A stretch of 64,000 nt of DNA from Prochlorococcus marinus (GCF_001180305.1 NZ_CVSX01000007.1:95988-159987); one strand, 5' to 3'; positions 19,266-28,661 are shown, numbered from the stretch's first letter. A program made the numbers and translations. The notes: generated by a model from the sequence alone, not told the origin.

Positions 19266-20176
19266 TTACTCATATCCAGCATTCTCTTTATTGGCACATA
19301 GGCTCTTCTTATTATCTCTGGGTCTAGTTCAATAGACGGGGAATTATTTTTCAAACAATCAAGAATTTTTTCTAAAGTATTTAATTTCATATATGGACAC
19401 TCGTTACATTTACAACCTTCTACATCGGGAACTTCAATAAAAATTTTATTAGGTTCTTTCTTTTTCATTTGATGAATTATTCCAGGTTCAGTTAGTACCA
19501 TGTAAGTCTTAGATGGATCTTTACTTACGAAATCAAGCAGCTTACTTGTTGATCCAATAAAGTCTGAGAGAATTAGTAAATTTTGACTACATTCAGGATG
19601 AGCAATTACTTTTGATCCTGGATTTTGATATTTTAATTTTAGAAGTGCTTCTTCACTAAATGATTCATGAACAATGCAGCTGCCAGGCCATAATTTAAGA
19701 TCTCTTCCTGAATTTTTCTGTACCCATCTCCCAAGGTTCTGATCGGGCGCAAATATTATCTTTTTATCTTCAGGTATCTTTTTGATTAATGAGACTGCAT
19801 TACTGCTTGTACATATCAGATCACTTTGAGCTTTTACTTCTGCAGTGCAATTTATATAACTTACGACATAGTGATCTGGATTATCTTCCCTGAATTTTTG
19901 AAATTTATCTGAAGGACAATCGTCTGCTAATGAGCATCCTGCGTCAATATCTGGTAATAGGACTGTTTTATTAGGGCTAAGTATTTTTGCGGTTTCGGCC
20001 ATAAAGTGTACACCGCAAAAAATTATTATATCTGCATCATTATTTGCAGCTTTCCTAGATAGATCTAATGAATCGCCAATAAAATCTGCAATTTCCTGAA
20101 TCTCTGGAGCTTGATAATAGTGCGCAAGAATAATTGCATTAGCTTTTCGGCAACGCTCCTTTATTTCAGAAATCAA
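19262..20176 (-). CDS. nadA: Quinolinate synthase A
   Basis: NadA condenses iminoaspartate and DHAP to quinolinate in NAD synthesis and binds a 4Fe-4S cluster. ILAHYYQAPEIQ, FCGVHFMAET and the C-terminal VEGCKCNECPYMKLN are typical. The start shown is TTG. The frame continues open upstream for about 18 codons (TSTAKQKS.. region) without an ATG, so the true start may be a few codons earlier. Confidence 0.95.
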   Translation of the reverse strand: MISEIKERCRKANAIILAHYYQAPEIQEIADFIGDSLDLSRKAANNDADIIIFCGVHFMAETAKILSPNKTVLLPDIDAGCSLADDCPSDKFQKFREDNPDHYVVSYINCTAEVKAQSDLICTSSNAVSLIKKIPEDKKIIFAPDQNLGRWVQKNSGRDLKLWPGSCIVHESFSEEALLKLKYQNPGSKVIAHPECSQNLLILSDFIGSTSKLLDFVSKDPSKTYMVLTEPGIIHQMKKKEPNKIFIEVPDVEGCKCNECPYMKLNTLEKILDCLKNNSPSIELDPEIIRRAYVPIKRMLDMSN

Positions 20177-20279
20177 ATCCTCTTCGTTATGAACTGATTT
20201 CTGTTTTGCAGTAGAAGTTATACTGGTCAGGATTTAGAATATCTCTAAATAGATTATATGCCTTTAAACAGAAAAAATT

Positions 20280-21113
20280 CTGACAAATTTAAAAATTGCT
20301 ATTGTTGGTGACTGTCATGGTCAATGGTCTGAATTTGACTTGAAAGTTTTATCGATTATCAAACCAAATATTGTTTTATTTGTTGGTGATATTTCTGATG
20401 GAAGTGTCAAAATAATTAAAAAAATCAATGAGATCAAAATTCCTACTTTTGTAATTTTAGGAAATCACGATAGAGGGAAAGATTCTACAGGCGAAACTCT
20501 CTCAAAGCAGATACGTGTTCTTGGTGAAAAATATTGTGCATGGGATTTGAAAGTTTTTAATAATCAAATAAATTTATTGTCTGCTAGACCATGTAGCTCT
20601 GGCGGCGGCTATTATCTTTCAAAAGAAGTTAAAGGCGTTTATGGACCTATAACCGAACAAGATTCAATAAATAAAATTATCAAATGTTCAGAAGAGACTA
20701 TTGAAGAAATACCTCTAATAATTATGTCTCATGCTGGTCCTTCGGGTTTAGGTTCAGAACCTAAAAGCATTTGTGGGAAAGACTGGAAATTACCTTCTTT
20801 AGATTGGGGAGATAGAGATTTGTCTGCTGCTATTTCTCAAATACAAAAGAGAAGGAAAGTTGATCTTGTAATTTTTGGTCATATGCACAATCGACTTAAA
20901 AGAAATCTTGGTTTAAGAGAGATGTTTAAAATTGATAGCAAAGGAACAATTTATTTCAATACTGCTGTAGTACCAAGATATAAAACTGATGAAGATGGGA
21001 AATTGCTAATTAACTTTTCATGGATTGAGTTTGAAAAAAAGGAATTAAGGCATGTTTCTCATCGATGGTATTCAGAGTCTGGTGAAATTCGTGAAGAAGA
21101 TAAATTTTTTTAG
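20280..21113 (+). CDS. Calcineurin-like metallophosphoesterase (TIGR04168-like)
   Basis: Metal-binding motifs in order are VGDCHG, GNHDRG, SHAGPSG and GHMHNR. The first one lies upstream of the first TTG at 20340, so the gene must begin earlier. In-frame sequence from CTG 20280 gives LTNLKIAIVGDCHG, and a stop at 20265 limits extension. Only CTG (20280) or ATT (20277) are near, so a non-canonical start is needed. Phosphoesterase of unknown substrate; the cyanobacterial/plastid family is uncharacterised as far as I know. Confidence 0.85.
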   Translation: MTNLKIAIVGDCHGQWSEFDLKVLSIIKPNIVLFVGDISDGSVKIIKKINEIKIPTFVILGNHDRGKDSTGETLSKQIRVLGEKYCAWDLKVFNNQINLLSARPCSSGGGYYLSKEVKGVYGPITEQDSINKIIKCSEETIEEIPLIIMSHAGPSGLGSEPKSICGKDWKLPSLDWGDRDLSAAISQIQKRRKVDLVIFGHMHNRLKRNLGLREMFKIDSKGTIYFNTAVVPRYKTDEDGKLLINFSWIEFEKKELRHVSHRWYSESGEIREEDKFF

Positions 21114-21136
21114 GATTAAATATCTCTGATCATATT

Positions 21137-21934
21137 TTAAGAATTATTGGGCTTTTCATATCTTGAAAATAATGTTTGAGACAAGATATAACCAGCAATT
21201 CCTGCGGCTGTAAAAGCTAAACCATTTTTAAATAAAGGTAATAAATCATTTGTTCTGGATATTATCGGTGCCAAACCAAAAATTCCAAATAACATTCCCC
21301 ATAGAGGAGAAAGAAGAGCTAAAAATCCAATTGATATCACTTGACCTTCTTTTCTTGGGGCAGATGCAAAACCTGCTACTAAACCTCCAAGAATCGATGT
21401 ACATAAAGTCCATACATATTGCTCTTTGGGTAGGCCAGGGACAACTTGGCATCCTCCTCTTTCAAGGCAAATCTTTACTGAATCAATTGCATCTAATACT
21501 GCACCATCCTCACCATGATCTTTAACATAGTATTGGTTACCAAATCTTGTTTGAAGTTCAACCCAAAATAACCTTGGCATAAAATTAAAATAAGCCTCTC
21601 CGACGTTAAAGTTCAGCAAATTTCCCCCTCTAGGATCCGCAACTATCAACAAACTTGTCTCATCTAAATCCCAATAGTCCTTTATTGCACTACCAGGTGA
21701 ACTTTCAAACTGAGATAAATATTTAATTTTCCACCCACTTTCAATTTCTAGATTATTGAGCTTTTCCTCTAAAGATTTTTTCTGATTAGGGCTTAATGTT
21801 TTAGCTAAATCAATTACTGGTGTTTTTTCTTCTGGTAAGAGATTTGGATTATTTATAGCGAAAACAGGTTTATGTGAAATTAAAACTAATATAGATAGAA
21901 ATATTCCTAATAAATAGTTAATCTTTGAAGGCAT
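21137..21934 (-). CDS. Psb32/TLP18.3-like TPM-domain protein
   Basis: The start giving MPSKINYLLG yields a signal peptide (cut near PVFA), then a TPM domain containing DLAKTLSPNQKKSLEEKLN and LLIVADPRGG, and two to three C-terminal helices from about residue 175. Psb32 and TLP18.3 protect or repair photosystem II in the thylakoid lumen; that role is inferred. The open frame extends further upstream but would overlap the divergent methyltransferase start. Confidence 0.85.
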   Translation of the reverse strand: MPSKINYLLGIFLSILVLISHKPVFAINNPNLLPEEKTPVIDLAKTLSPNQKKSLEEKLNNLEIESGWKIKYLSQFESSPGSAIKDYWDLDETSLLIVADPRGGNLLNFNVGEAYFNFMPRLFWVELQTRFGNQYYVKDHGEDGAVLDAIDSVKICLERGGCQVVPGLPKEQYVWTLCTSILGGLVAGFASAPRKEGQVISIGFLALLSPLWGMLFGIFGLAPIISRTNDLLPLFKNGLAFTAAGIAGYILSQTLFSRYEKPNNS

Positions 21935-21965
21935 AAATAAGTTCTGTCTTTCTATATTTTCGCCG

Positions 21966-23156
21966 ATGAATAGCTTACCCGCGAATAATCCAGATTGGTT
22001 AGTAAAAAAAATAATAAAAATGGGTGGCACTATAAGTTTTTATGACTTTATGAATTTCGCATTAAATGATCCTATTAATGGTTATTACGCCAGCGGTAAA
22101 GCTGAGTTAGGCGCTCGAGGAGATTTTGTTACATCACCCTCTTTATCTGATGATTTTGCTTTTTTGGTTGGTAAACAAATAGAAGATTGGTTGATTCAGT
22201 TCAAAAATAGTTTTTTATCTAATCAGAAATTAGCTGTAATTGAATTTGGAGCAGGAGATGGAAGCTTTATGAGTGGATTAATTAAATATTTTTTAGAAAA
22301 TAACAAGAATTTTTTGGAAGGAGTTTCTTTTGTAATTATTGAACTTAATGAAGGGATGGTAGAAAAACAAAAAAGTAAATTGGAAGAATTTTTAAACTTA
22401 GGCATCGATATTTTATGGAAAGGTTTGGATGAAGTAGAGGAAAATAATATAAATGGAATAGTTATTGCAAATGAGGTTTTAGATGCTTTGCCAATAGAGA
22501 GAATAACCTTCTCAAAAGGAAAATTGCTTCGACAAGCAGTTTCGATAGACAAAAAATCGTATAAATTATTATTTGATGAAATGCCAATTACGAATGAATT
22601 GGGAAAAAGTATTGAACTTGCTAAAAGTGAGTTGGGAATTACTATCCCGCCTGAAAATGCTCTTGAAGGATGGACGACAGAATGGCATATAGATAACTCA
22701 AAATGGTTAAAAGCTATTCATGGAAAAATTAATAATGGTATTTTATTGATAATTGATTACGCTAAAGAAGCTAAAAAATACTACACTTCTAAGAATTCTG
22801 ATGGGACCATAGTTTCTTATAAAAATCAAAAAATGACGAATAATGTCCTAGATGCTCCTGGAAATTGCGATTTAACATCTCATGTGTGCATAGAAACTTT
22901 AATTAATGATGCTGAGACTCTTGGATTTAATACTGTTGGAATAACTAAACAAGGAGAGGCTTTGTTGGCACTTGGATTAGCAGAGAGACTTTATGGGATT
23001 CAGAAAGAATTTAAGGAAGATTTATCAAATGCCCTTTTAAGAAGAGAGGCATTACTTAGACTCGTTGACCCTGTTTGTTTAGGTGATTTTAAGTGGTTTA
23101 TTTTTAGAAAGTTTAATGATAAGAAAATGAATATAAATTCAAACTGTTTGCGTTAA
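21966..23156 (+). CDS. MidA/NDUFAF7-family SAM methyltransferase
   Basis: [12 protein letters not shown] (motif I), [10 protein letters not shown] and [12 protein letters not shown] are the signature of DUF185/MidA proteins. The mitochondrial member NDUFAF7 dimethylates an arginine of a complex I subunit, so a link to NDH-1 assembly is possible but inferred. Its end overlaps the convergent aroB by 4 bases. Confidence 0.9.
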   Translation: MNSLPANNPDWLVKKIIKMGGTISFYDFMNFALNDPINGYYASGKAELGARGDFVTSPSLSDDFAFLVGKQIEDWLIQFKNSFLSNQKLAVIEFGAGDGSFMSGLIKYFLENNKNFLEGVSFVIIELNEGMVEKQKSKLEEFLNLGIDILWKGLDEVEENNINGIVIANEVLDALPIERITFSKGKLLRQAVSIDKKSYKLLFDEMPITNELGKSIELAKSELGITIPPENALEGWTTEWHIDNSKWLKAIHGKINNGILLIIDYAKEAKKYYTSKNSDGTIVSYKNQKMTNNVLDAPGNCDLTSHVCIETLINDAETLGFNTVGITKQGEALLALGLAERLYGIQKEFKEDLSNALLRREALLRLVDPVCLGDFKWFIFRKFNDKKMNINSNCLR

Positions 23157-24244
23157 GAAAAAAACTTTAAAAATAATGAATCTTCTACGTCATCATATAT
23201 ATCCACAGCACCAATTTCTTTGGGTAATACAAATCTCATTTTGCCATCACGAACTTTCTTGTCGCCCATAAGTATTGTTAGAACCTCTTCTTTATTTATT
23301 TTGGGGATCTCAGTAGGAAGATCGTAACTCTCTAAGAGAATTTTCTGTCTCTCTAATTCTTCTCTAGACCATAATCCTTTCTCAATTGCTATTTCCCCCG
23401 CAATATTCATCCCAATTGATATTGCCTCACCATGTAGAAATTTGCCGTATCCACATAAATTTTCAATAACGTGACCAAAAGAATGACCATAATTCAATAT
23501 TGCTCTAACACCGTGTTCATGTTCGTCTTGAGAAACAATATGAGACTTTGTGTCTATTGAACTATTAATTATTTTAATTAAATATTCATTCTTGAGATTT
23601 TTAAGTTCATTCTTGTTCTTTTCAATTTCTAAGTATTCGAAAAGTTCTTTGTCTCTTATTACGCCGTATTTTATTACTTCGGCCATTCCTGCATTAAATT
23701 CTCTTTTGGGCAAACTTTTTAAAGTTTCTGGATCAATAAAAACTGCTTTAGGTTGATTGAAAGCTCCAATTAAATTCTTACCTTTTGGATGATTTACTCC
23801 TGTTTTCCCTCCCACAGATGAATCAACCATCGATAATAATGTTGTTGGAATCTGAATATATTCGATACCTCTCAGCCAAGTAGCAGCTGCAAAACCACTT
23901 ACGTCTCCAACAATTCCTCCTCCAAGGGCAATAATTATTGAATTTCTATCTAAGCCAAATTCAAATGCAGTATCATATATTTCACTTAAAGTTTTTAAGT
24001 TTTTATATGATTCTCCAGCATTGATAAGGAACATTTTGGCCTGGAATTGATTATCTTTTAAATTATTTAAGAATTTTTCTCCATACAAATTTGATATTTC
24101 TTCGTTTGAAATCACAAGTATTTTTCTATTCTTTGTTATTCCAATTTTTAAGAGTTCTTTGCTTATATTATTAATTATCCCTGCTTCTAGAATTACTTCG
24201 TATGACTTATTACCTAATGGGACTAATATTTTTCTCTTATTCAC
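23153..24244 (-). CDS. aroB: 3-dehydroquinate synthase
   Basis: Second shikimate-pathway enzyme, NAD- and metal-dependent. [41 protein letters not shown] and [11 protein letters not shown] carry the NAD and metal ligands. The 363-aa length is normal. The gene is divergent from purK. Confidence 0.97.
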   Translation of the reverse strand: MNKRKILVPLGNKSYEVILEAGIINNISKELLKIGITKNRKILVISNEEISNLYGEKFLNNLKDNQFQAKMFLINAGESYKNLKTLSEIYDTAFEFGLDRNSIIIALGGGIVGDVSGFAAATWLRGIEYIQIPTTLLSMVDSSVGGKTGVNHPKGKNLIGAFNQPKAVFIDPETLKSLPKREFNAGMAEVIKYGVIRDKELFEYLEIEKNKNELKNLKNEYLIKIINSSIDTKSHIVSQDEHEHGVRAILNYGHSFGHVIENLCGYGKFLHGEAISIGMNIAGEIAIEKGLWSREELERQKILLESYDLPTEIPKINKEEVLTILMGDKKVRDGKMRFVLPKEIGAVDIYDDVEDSLFLKFFS

Positions 24245-24368
24245 AATTGATTACCTAGTTAAAATTTATAAATATTTGGTATAAATAATCTATATATTAG
24301 CAAAATCTAAGCTCTAGATACTTAAAAATTCAGTTGTTAAGAATTAGAAATGGTAATAAAATCATGCT

Positions 24369-25559
24369 ATGAGTTTTAAAAAAAATATAAACGATATTAA
24401 GAAAAATTATTCCCTAGGAATAATTGGGGGTGGTCAACTGGCTTTGATGTTAACCGAGGCAGCAAAAAAAAGAGATTTAGAAGTATGTGTGCAAACTAAA
24501 TCTTGTGATGATCCCGCTGGTTCAAAAGCAGATCATGTCATAGAAGCTGATCCTTTAAAGATAAGAGGTAATAAATCATTAATTAATGAGTGTGAAAAAA
24601 TAATTTTTGAAAATGAATGGATAAAAATTGATAAATTAAATTTAATTGACAATAACGATATTTTTGTTCCAAGCCTTAATGCAATAAAGCCATTAGTAGA
24701 TAGGTTTTCTCAAAAAAAATTAATAGATAGAATGAATATTCCCTGCCCAAAATGGATAAGTATTGAAGATTTTAAAAATCTCTCTGATGAGGAAATCAAT
24801 AATTGGACTTTTCCTCTAATGGCAAAATCAAATAAAGGTGGATATGACGGCAAAGGGAACAGAAAAATAAAGACAAAAGAAGATTTAGATTCTTTTTTAA
24901 TAGAGAATAATTCTGATGAATGGTTAATAGAAGAATGGATAGAGTATGAAAAAGAACTGGCTCTTGTTGGTTCGAGAGATAGGACCGGTAAGATAAGATC
25001 CTTTCCCATAGTTGAGACATTCCAATCAAACCATGTTTGTGATTGGGTTCTTGCGCCTGGAACAAATGAATATGATTTGAACTTATTTGCAATAAATATT
25101 TTCTCTTCAATAGTCAATGAACTTAATTACGTTGGAGTTTTAGCTATTGAATTCTTCTATGGCGATAATGGTCTTTTAATTAATGAAATAGCTCCTAGAA
25201 CACATAACTCAGCTCATTTCTCTATTGAAGCTTGTACTTCAAGTCAGTTTGATCAATATGTTTGCATTTCTTCTGGGATAATGCCACCTGAAATTAAAAT
25301 GAACTGTGAAGGGGCAATTATGATAAATCTACTGGGATTAAAAAAGAATTTCCCAATCTCATTGGAAACCAGAATTAAAATGTTATCTGAAATTGAGGGT
25401 TCCAATATTCATTGTTATGGCAAATCTCGCGAAATTCTGGGAAGAAAAATGGCTCACATTACATTTTTATTAAATGGTAAAACGCATTCAGAAAGATATG
25501 ATGAAGCTCAAGTTTTATTAACTATGGTAAGAGACATTTGGCCATCTCCAAATGGATAA
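24369..25559 (+). CDS. purK: N5-CAIR synthetase
   Basis: ATP-grasp enzyme that carboxylates AIR to N5-CAIR in purine synthesis. GIIGGGQLALML starts the pre-ATP-grasp domain; KSNKGGYDGKGN and NEIAPRTHNSAHFSIEA are the ATP and substrate motifs. In cyanobacteria purK is commonly followed by 6S RNA, as here. Confidence 0.96.
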   Translation: MSFKKNINDIKKNYSLGIIGGGQLALMLTEAAKKRDLEVCVQTKSCDDPAGSKADHVIEADPLKIRGNKSLINECEKIIFENEWIKIDKLNLIDNNDIFVPSLNAIKPLVDRFSQKKLIDRMNIPCPKWISIEDFKNLSDEEINNWTFPLMAKSNKGGYDGKGNRKIKTKEDLDSFLIENNSDEWLIEEWIEYEKELALVGSRDRTGKIRSFPIVETFQSNHVCDWVLAPGTNEYDLNLFAINIFSSIVNELNYVGVLAIEFFYGDNGLLINEIAPRTHNSAHFSIEACTSSQFDQYVCISSGIMPPEIKMNCEGAIMINLLGLKKNFPISLETRIKMLSEIEGSNIHCYGKSREILGRKMAHITFLLNGKTHSERYDEAQVLLTMVRDIWPSPNG

Positions 25560-25575
25560 AAAAATGAGTTAAAGT

Positions 25576-25763
25576 TAGGGTACTGGATCTTTGGTTAAGT
25601 TCTTCTTTATGTGCTCTGATCTGACTTTCTTTCGACGTGAGGAGACTGTCGTGATGCGGTAGTAAACCGATCTTGTAATCGGAAACGAAAGCCCACTTTG
25701 AATCCTCTTCTGGCTTTTCCAGGTCGATGCAGCAGAGAACTGACGGGGATCCGGTGTTACCTA
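25576..25763 (+). ncRNA. ssaA: 6S RNA (RNA polymerase regulator)
   Basis: About 188 nt, GC-richer than its surroundings. The ends form a long closing stem: GGGTACTGGATC near 25578 pairs with GATCCGGTGTTACC near 25749-25761. Further in, AGTTCT pairs with AGAACT, and CTTTCG pairs with CGAAAG, leaving a large central bubble. 6S RNA mimics an open promoter and binds sigma70 holoenzyme. Placement right after purK matches the known cyanobacterial locus, which together with the fold makes the call firm. Exact ends are estimated. Confidence 0.88.
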
Positions 25764-25813
25764 TCAAAATGCTTGCTATAAAATGCTTTTGGTAGGTATT
25801 TTATTTTTTTGGA
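25759..25813 (+). terminator. Terminator of 6S RNA
   Basis: ACCTATCAAAA (25759-25769) pairs with TTTTGGTAGGT (about 25787-25797), followed by a T-rich tail. The 5' arm of the hairpin uses the last bases of the 6S closing stem, so the two structures are mutually exclusive. Confidence 0.75.
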
Positions 25814-25868
25814 ATAACTGAGCTGTTTTTATTCTCTATCAGTGTAAATAATTTATTTGCCAAAATAC

Positions 25869-25915
25869 TTGACGATCCATTTCTAATGTACTTATATTAG
25901 TAGTACACATGTATT
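25869..25915 (+). promoter_or_regulatory. Sigma70-type promoter with LexA-like box
   Basis: TTGACG (25869-25874), 18-bp spacer, TATATT (25893-25898), then AGTACACATGTATT (25902-25915). The last element resembles the cyanobacterial LexA consensus AGTAC-N3-TGTNC with one mismatch. A near-identical arrangement precedes the paralogue at 28369. Confidence 0.6.
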
Positions 25916-25923
25916 ACCAAGTA

Positions 25924-26223
25924 ATGACTTTAGGAGGAGCTAATGTTTGGACTAATTTTTCTTACGGTTATCGTAATGAGTCCCCAAGTGGTTGGTTGCT
26001 TAGCCCAGACCGCAGCAGATTAATTTTATTTATAAGGAATAAAAAATCTCCAAGAAATAGTATGAGAATTTTTGCTCATACATATTATGCAAATGATCTT
26101 GGTGAGCCAATGGCAATTAAATCATCAACTCAAATGTATTTGGATAATGCTTGGGATAAATGGCATGACCTTCAATTAGAAGGTTGGACTTTTGAAGAAC
26201 TTGAATTACCTGAATCTGTATGA
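25924..26223 (+). CDS. DUF1651 family protein, copy 1
   Basis: Small soluble protein of 99 aa containing PSGWLLSPDRSRLILF and YYANDLGEPMAIKSS. It is a clear paralogue of the gene at 28369 (PTGWLFNKKSGLLIFF, FYANELGEPAQIKNS). DUF1651 is a picocyanobacterial family of unknown function. I choose the second ATG because the first (25909) lies inside the promoter/operator, and because the second aligns with the paralogue's MTSG start. First gene of a three-gene operon. Confidence 0.8.
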   Translation: MTLGGANVWTNFSYGYRNESPSGWLLSPDRSRLILFIRNKKSPRNSMRIFAHTYYANDLGEPMAIKSSTQMYLDNAWDKWHDLQLEGWTFEELELPESV

Positions 26224-26360
26224 CTAACTTAAATCCAATCAAAAAGAAATTATCAAAAGTAGATAGAAAGATATCTATGCAAGACCCATCAAAATTATTA
26301 GCAGAATTTTTTAATGGTGTTGTCATTGAACTTGATGAAGAATATAAATATGACTCATAA
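26220..26360 (+). CDS. 46-aa hypothetical protein
   Basis: The start overlaps the DUF1651 stop as ATGA, typical of translational coupling. Basic N-terminal half, acidic C-terminus, no membrane helix. Not recognised. The coupling and shared promoter support a real gene. Confidence 0.6.
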   Translation: MTNLNPIKKKLSKVDRKISMQDPSKLLAEFFNGVVIELDEEYKYDS

Positions 26361-26502
26361 AGATTTAATAGATCAAGTTTCCGCAAATTTATTTAAACAA
26401 AGTGGAAAATTAGAAAGCAGAAGATCTTGGTTAGCAATGAGAAATTATCTTGAACAATTAGATACCGAACAACTTAAATCCATACTTAAGGACCATGGAT
26501 GA
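26350..26502 (+). CDS. 50-aa hypothetical protein
   Basis: Starts within the end of the preceding gene (ATGACTCATAA overlap) and reads MTHKDLIDQVSANLF. Helical and charged, with RRSWLAMRNYLEQL. The longer ATG at 26314 is unlikely. Third member of the DUF1651 operon; unknown function. Confidence 0.6.
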   Translation: MTHKDLIDQVSANLFKQSGKLESRRSWLAMRNYLEQLDTEQLKSILKDHG

Positions 26503-26512
26503 TTTAAAAACT

Positions 26513-26626
26513 TTATTTAGTTTTTATTTTTTTCTTAATTCTTAGATAACCGTAAGTTGCAAAGCCAACCAAAAACATGTCAAAGTAAATATGCCAAGTA
26601 GGAAAAATCTGATGTATTAATTCCAT
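26513..26626 (-). CDS. 37-aa membrane microprotein
   Basis: A hydrophobic stretch at about residues 7-28 and a basic tail (RIKKKIKTK). Its ATG overlaps the stop codon of the ligase-like gene as TAATG, so translation is probably coupled to it. Not recognised. Confidence 0.6.
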   Translation of the reverse strand: MELIHQIFPTWHIYFDMFLVGFATYGYLRIKKKIKTK

Positions 26627-27375
26627 TAACGTTTTATTGCCACTTGCCAATAAGGATAATCTAAATTTGATTTTTCTCTAATTAATTGTAATTTTCTAGA
26701 ATTTATTTTTACTACTATTCCATCCGTTGGATATTTACTAAAAAGCTTCCCTTCTAGCCATTGTTTTCTAAATAATTCAACTTGGCTCGTAAAGTTGCAT
26801 GAAATATCCTGAGGGATCGTGAAGCCAAGCTTTGAAAGACTCTTTTTGGACTCATATTGGTTAAGTGTTGAATTAAGTATTTGAAAAGCGCAGAAGCTAA
26901 GACTTTCAGAAAATCCTTCTTTAGCTCTTAGAAATCCAGAAGCGATTCTCTGGGAGATATTTGGACTTTGGTTGGGTGCATATAATTCACCTCTAACTTG
27001 AAGGACTCCTCGTAATGGGAGATTATTGGGAATGTCTTGAACTTTAATAATTTTACTAGTAACGTCTGCCCCTTTTCTTGAAATTGCTTTCTCCAAGGTT
27101 CCTTCCCTATATTGCAAAGCAACAGCACAACCATCAATTTTTGGTTCAATTAATAATCTAGTATCTACTAATAATCCTTTTAAAAATTCATCTATTGAAT
27201 CCTTTTCTAATGAAGGTAAAACTAGTTTATTTTTCTTTTTAAAGTAATCACAATTAGGGTTTGTTCTTAATAAATTTTTTTCAAGTTGGTCGAACTGCTT
27301 ATCAGAGATTAAAGCATTACCATTTCTATAATTATCGTCATACCATTCAATTCGTTCTTCTAAATAAGTCTTCAT
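26626..27375 (-). CDS. Stand-alone NAD+-dependent DNA ligase adenylation domain
   Basis: Residues 1-35 resemble the LigA domain Ia that binds NMN (WYDDNY..ISDKQFDQL). The nucleotidyltransferase motifs follow: KIDG at 79-82 with the lysine that takes AMP, RGE at 128-130, DGIVVKI at 218-224 and K248 in WQVAIKR. The protein stops there at 249 aa, so OB-fold, zinc finger, helix-hairpin-helix and BRCT domains of a normal 670-aa LigA are all missing. It could self-adenylate but is unlikely to seal nicks by itself. It sits between two small membrane-protein genes in one operon. Confidence 0.8.
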   Translation of the reverse strand: MKTYLEERIEWYDDNYRNGNALISDKQFDQLEKNLLRTNPNCDYFKKKNKLVLPSLEKDSIDEFLKGLLVDTRLLIEPKIDGCAVALQYREGTLEKAISRKGADVTSKIIKVQDIPNNLPLRGVLQVRGELYAPNQSPNISQRIASGFLRAKEGFSESLSFCAFQILNSTLNQYESKKSLSKLGFTIPQDISCNFTSQVELFRKQWLEGKLFSKYPTDGIVVKINSRKLQLIREKSNLDYPYWQVAIKR

Positions 27376-27582
27376 TTAATACGATGGCTTAAGTTTTTGG
27401 TCAGGTATCCAACTTGGTTTATCTATAATCCATTTTTCTCTATCTTCATATTTAACAGTCCATAAAAGAAATGAAGAAATTTCTTTTAGAGTTATTCCAA
27501 CCAAATATCTTGTTTTTGGACTTATTGATATAAATCCAAATAATAATATTAATAAAATAAGTTTAAACATACCTTTAATCAT
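27376..27582 (-). CDS. 68-aa membrane protein
   Basis: N-terminal hydrophobic helix at about 5-22 and a charged C-terminus. Its stop codon abuts the start of the ligase-like gene with no spacer, placing it first in that operon. Unknown function. Confidence 0.6.
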   Translation of the reverse strand: MIKGMFKLILLILLFGFISISPKTRYLVGITLKEISSFLLWTVKYEDREKWIIDKPSWIPDQKLKPSY

Positions 27583-27613
27583 TTAAAAACTCAGCGAAAT
27601 TTTTGCGAATTTT

Positions 27614-27871
27614 TTAATTAATGCAATTCTTATAACCTTCAATCTTCGATAGTTCATCAATATTCAACCCTGTTTCTTCTAGTAAAGTTTCTCTTATATT
27701 GTCATTATTAAATTTAGTTAAAGCTCCTTTAGTAGAATACTTAATACATTGGTTTTTGTATTTTGCTTCTTTGACAACAGGAGATAAATAAAAACCAAAC
27801 AAGATGATAAAAGCCCCATAGGTTATAACTTTTCTATGGTTTTTCCACCATTCATAAAATTTATTGGACAC
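27614..27871 (-). CDS. 85-aa single-helix protein with cysteine motif
   Basis: GTG start. One membrane helix (about 15-32), then PVVKEAKYKNQC and a C-terminal GYKNCIN. The [KR]x[AS]K-x4-C block after the helix recurs in the genes at 35316 and 55658, so these look like members of one small family. Unknown function; 31 bases upstream of the 68-aa gene. Confidence 0.6.
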   Translation of the reverse strand: MSNKFYEWWKNHRKVITYGAFIILFGFYLSPVVKEAKYKNQCIKYSTKGALTKFNNDNIRETLLEETGLNIDELSKIEGYKNCIN

Positions 27872-27945
27872 GAAAAATAAATGACTATTTTCTATTTTAA
27901 ATTGACTGTCAACAAATTACTTTAGAAATTTAAGGATTGGTTAAT

Positions 27946-28248
27946 TTATTGTTTTTCATTAATAGATTTAACCCAAGAATAATATCTTGATTTTCTAATC
28001 CTTTGCTCTTTCGAGACTAATCTATCCGCAGATTCTAGGGGCGATTCTCCTTTCTCAACTTTTGTTGTAATACAAATACCAAAACCTTTTGCTTCAATTT
28101 TTGCAATGCCACCCTCTAAAAAAAACAAAAAAGACCAATCTTTGTTCCATCCTAAATAGAAGGGATTTCGATACATTGCATTCTTTTGGAGATACTCTTT
28201 AAATGATATTTTCCTTTTCGAGGAGTTTCTTGTATTCACAATTACCAA
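27946..28248 (-). CDS. 100-aa hypothetical protein
   Basis: Basic N-terminus, then a compact central part (WSFLFFLEGGIAKIEAKGFG) and a basic C-terminus ending in SRYYSWVKSINEKQ. No known domain recognised, no clear signal peptide. Confidence 0.6.
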   Translation of the reverse strand: MVIVNTRNSSKRKISFKEYLQKNAMYRNPFYLGWNKDWSFLFFLEGGIAKIEAKGFGICITTKVEKGESPLESADRLVSKEQRIRKSRYYSWVKSINEKQ

Positions 28249-28316
28249 ATAAGAAGTTTAAGGCTGATTATTTCAGGAAAGTAATTTTAGTATTTAAATA
28301 ATTACCAGAGGAATAC

Positions 28317-28362
28317 TTGACGTTCAGAAGTAGTACATTTATATTAATAGTACAACTGTATT
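28317..28362 (+). promoter_or_regulatory. Promoter with LexA-like box, DUF1651 copy 2
   Basis: TTGACG (28317-28322), 17-bp spacer, TATATT (28340-28345), then AGTACAACTGTATT (28349-28362). Distance from -10 to box is the same as in copy 1, and the coding start follows 6 bases after the box. Confidence 0.6.
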
Positions 28363-28368
28363 ATATTT

Positions 28369-28659
28369 ATGACTTCAGGAGTCGCTTATGTTCGGGCTGA
28401 TTTTTATCGTGGCAGTCTTATTGACCCCCCAACTGGCTGGTTGTTTAACAAAAAAAGTGGTTTATTAATTTTTTTTGAGAGTTATAAGAAATCTGAATCT
28501 AATAACTTGAAAATATATACTCACCTTTTCTATGCAAATGAATTAGGTGAACCAGCCCAAATTAAAAATTCAAGACTTCATTCTATTGAGTGTGCTTGTG
28601 AAACATGGAATGAATTAATTTCAGGAGGTTGGCAAATTGTTACTAATAAATTTCAGTAA
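28369..28659 (+). CDS. DUF1651 family protein, copy 2
   Basis: 96 aa with PPTGWLFNKKSGLLIFF and HLFYANELGEPAQI, aligning along its whole length with the copy at 25924. Same promoter and operator. It heads a two-gene unit with the cysteine-rich 77-aa gene 2 bases downstream. Confidence 0.8.
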   Translation: MTSGVAYVRADFYRGSLIDPPTGWLFNKKSGLLIFFESYKKSESNNLKIYTHLFYANELGEPAQIKNSRLHSIECACETWNELISGGWQIVTNKFQ

Positions 28660-28661
28660 TC

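Noticed and set aside
24710..25117. Antisense frames in purK
   Set aside because: Shadows of the conserved ATP-grasp coding sequence.
25522..25767. 81-aa minus-strand frame
   Set aside because: Overlaps 6S RNA and the end of purK; the RNA fold explains the sequence.
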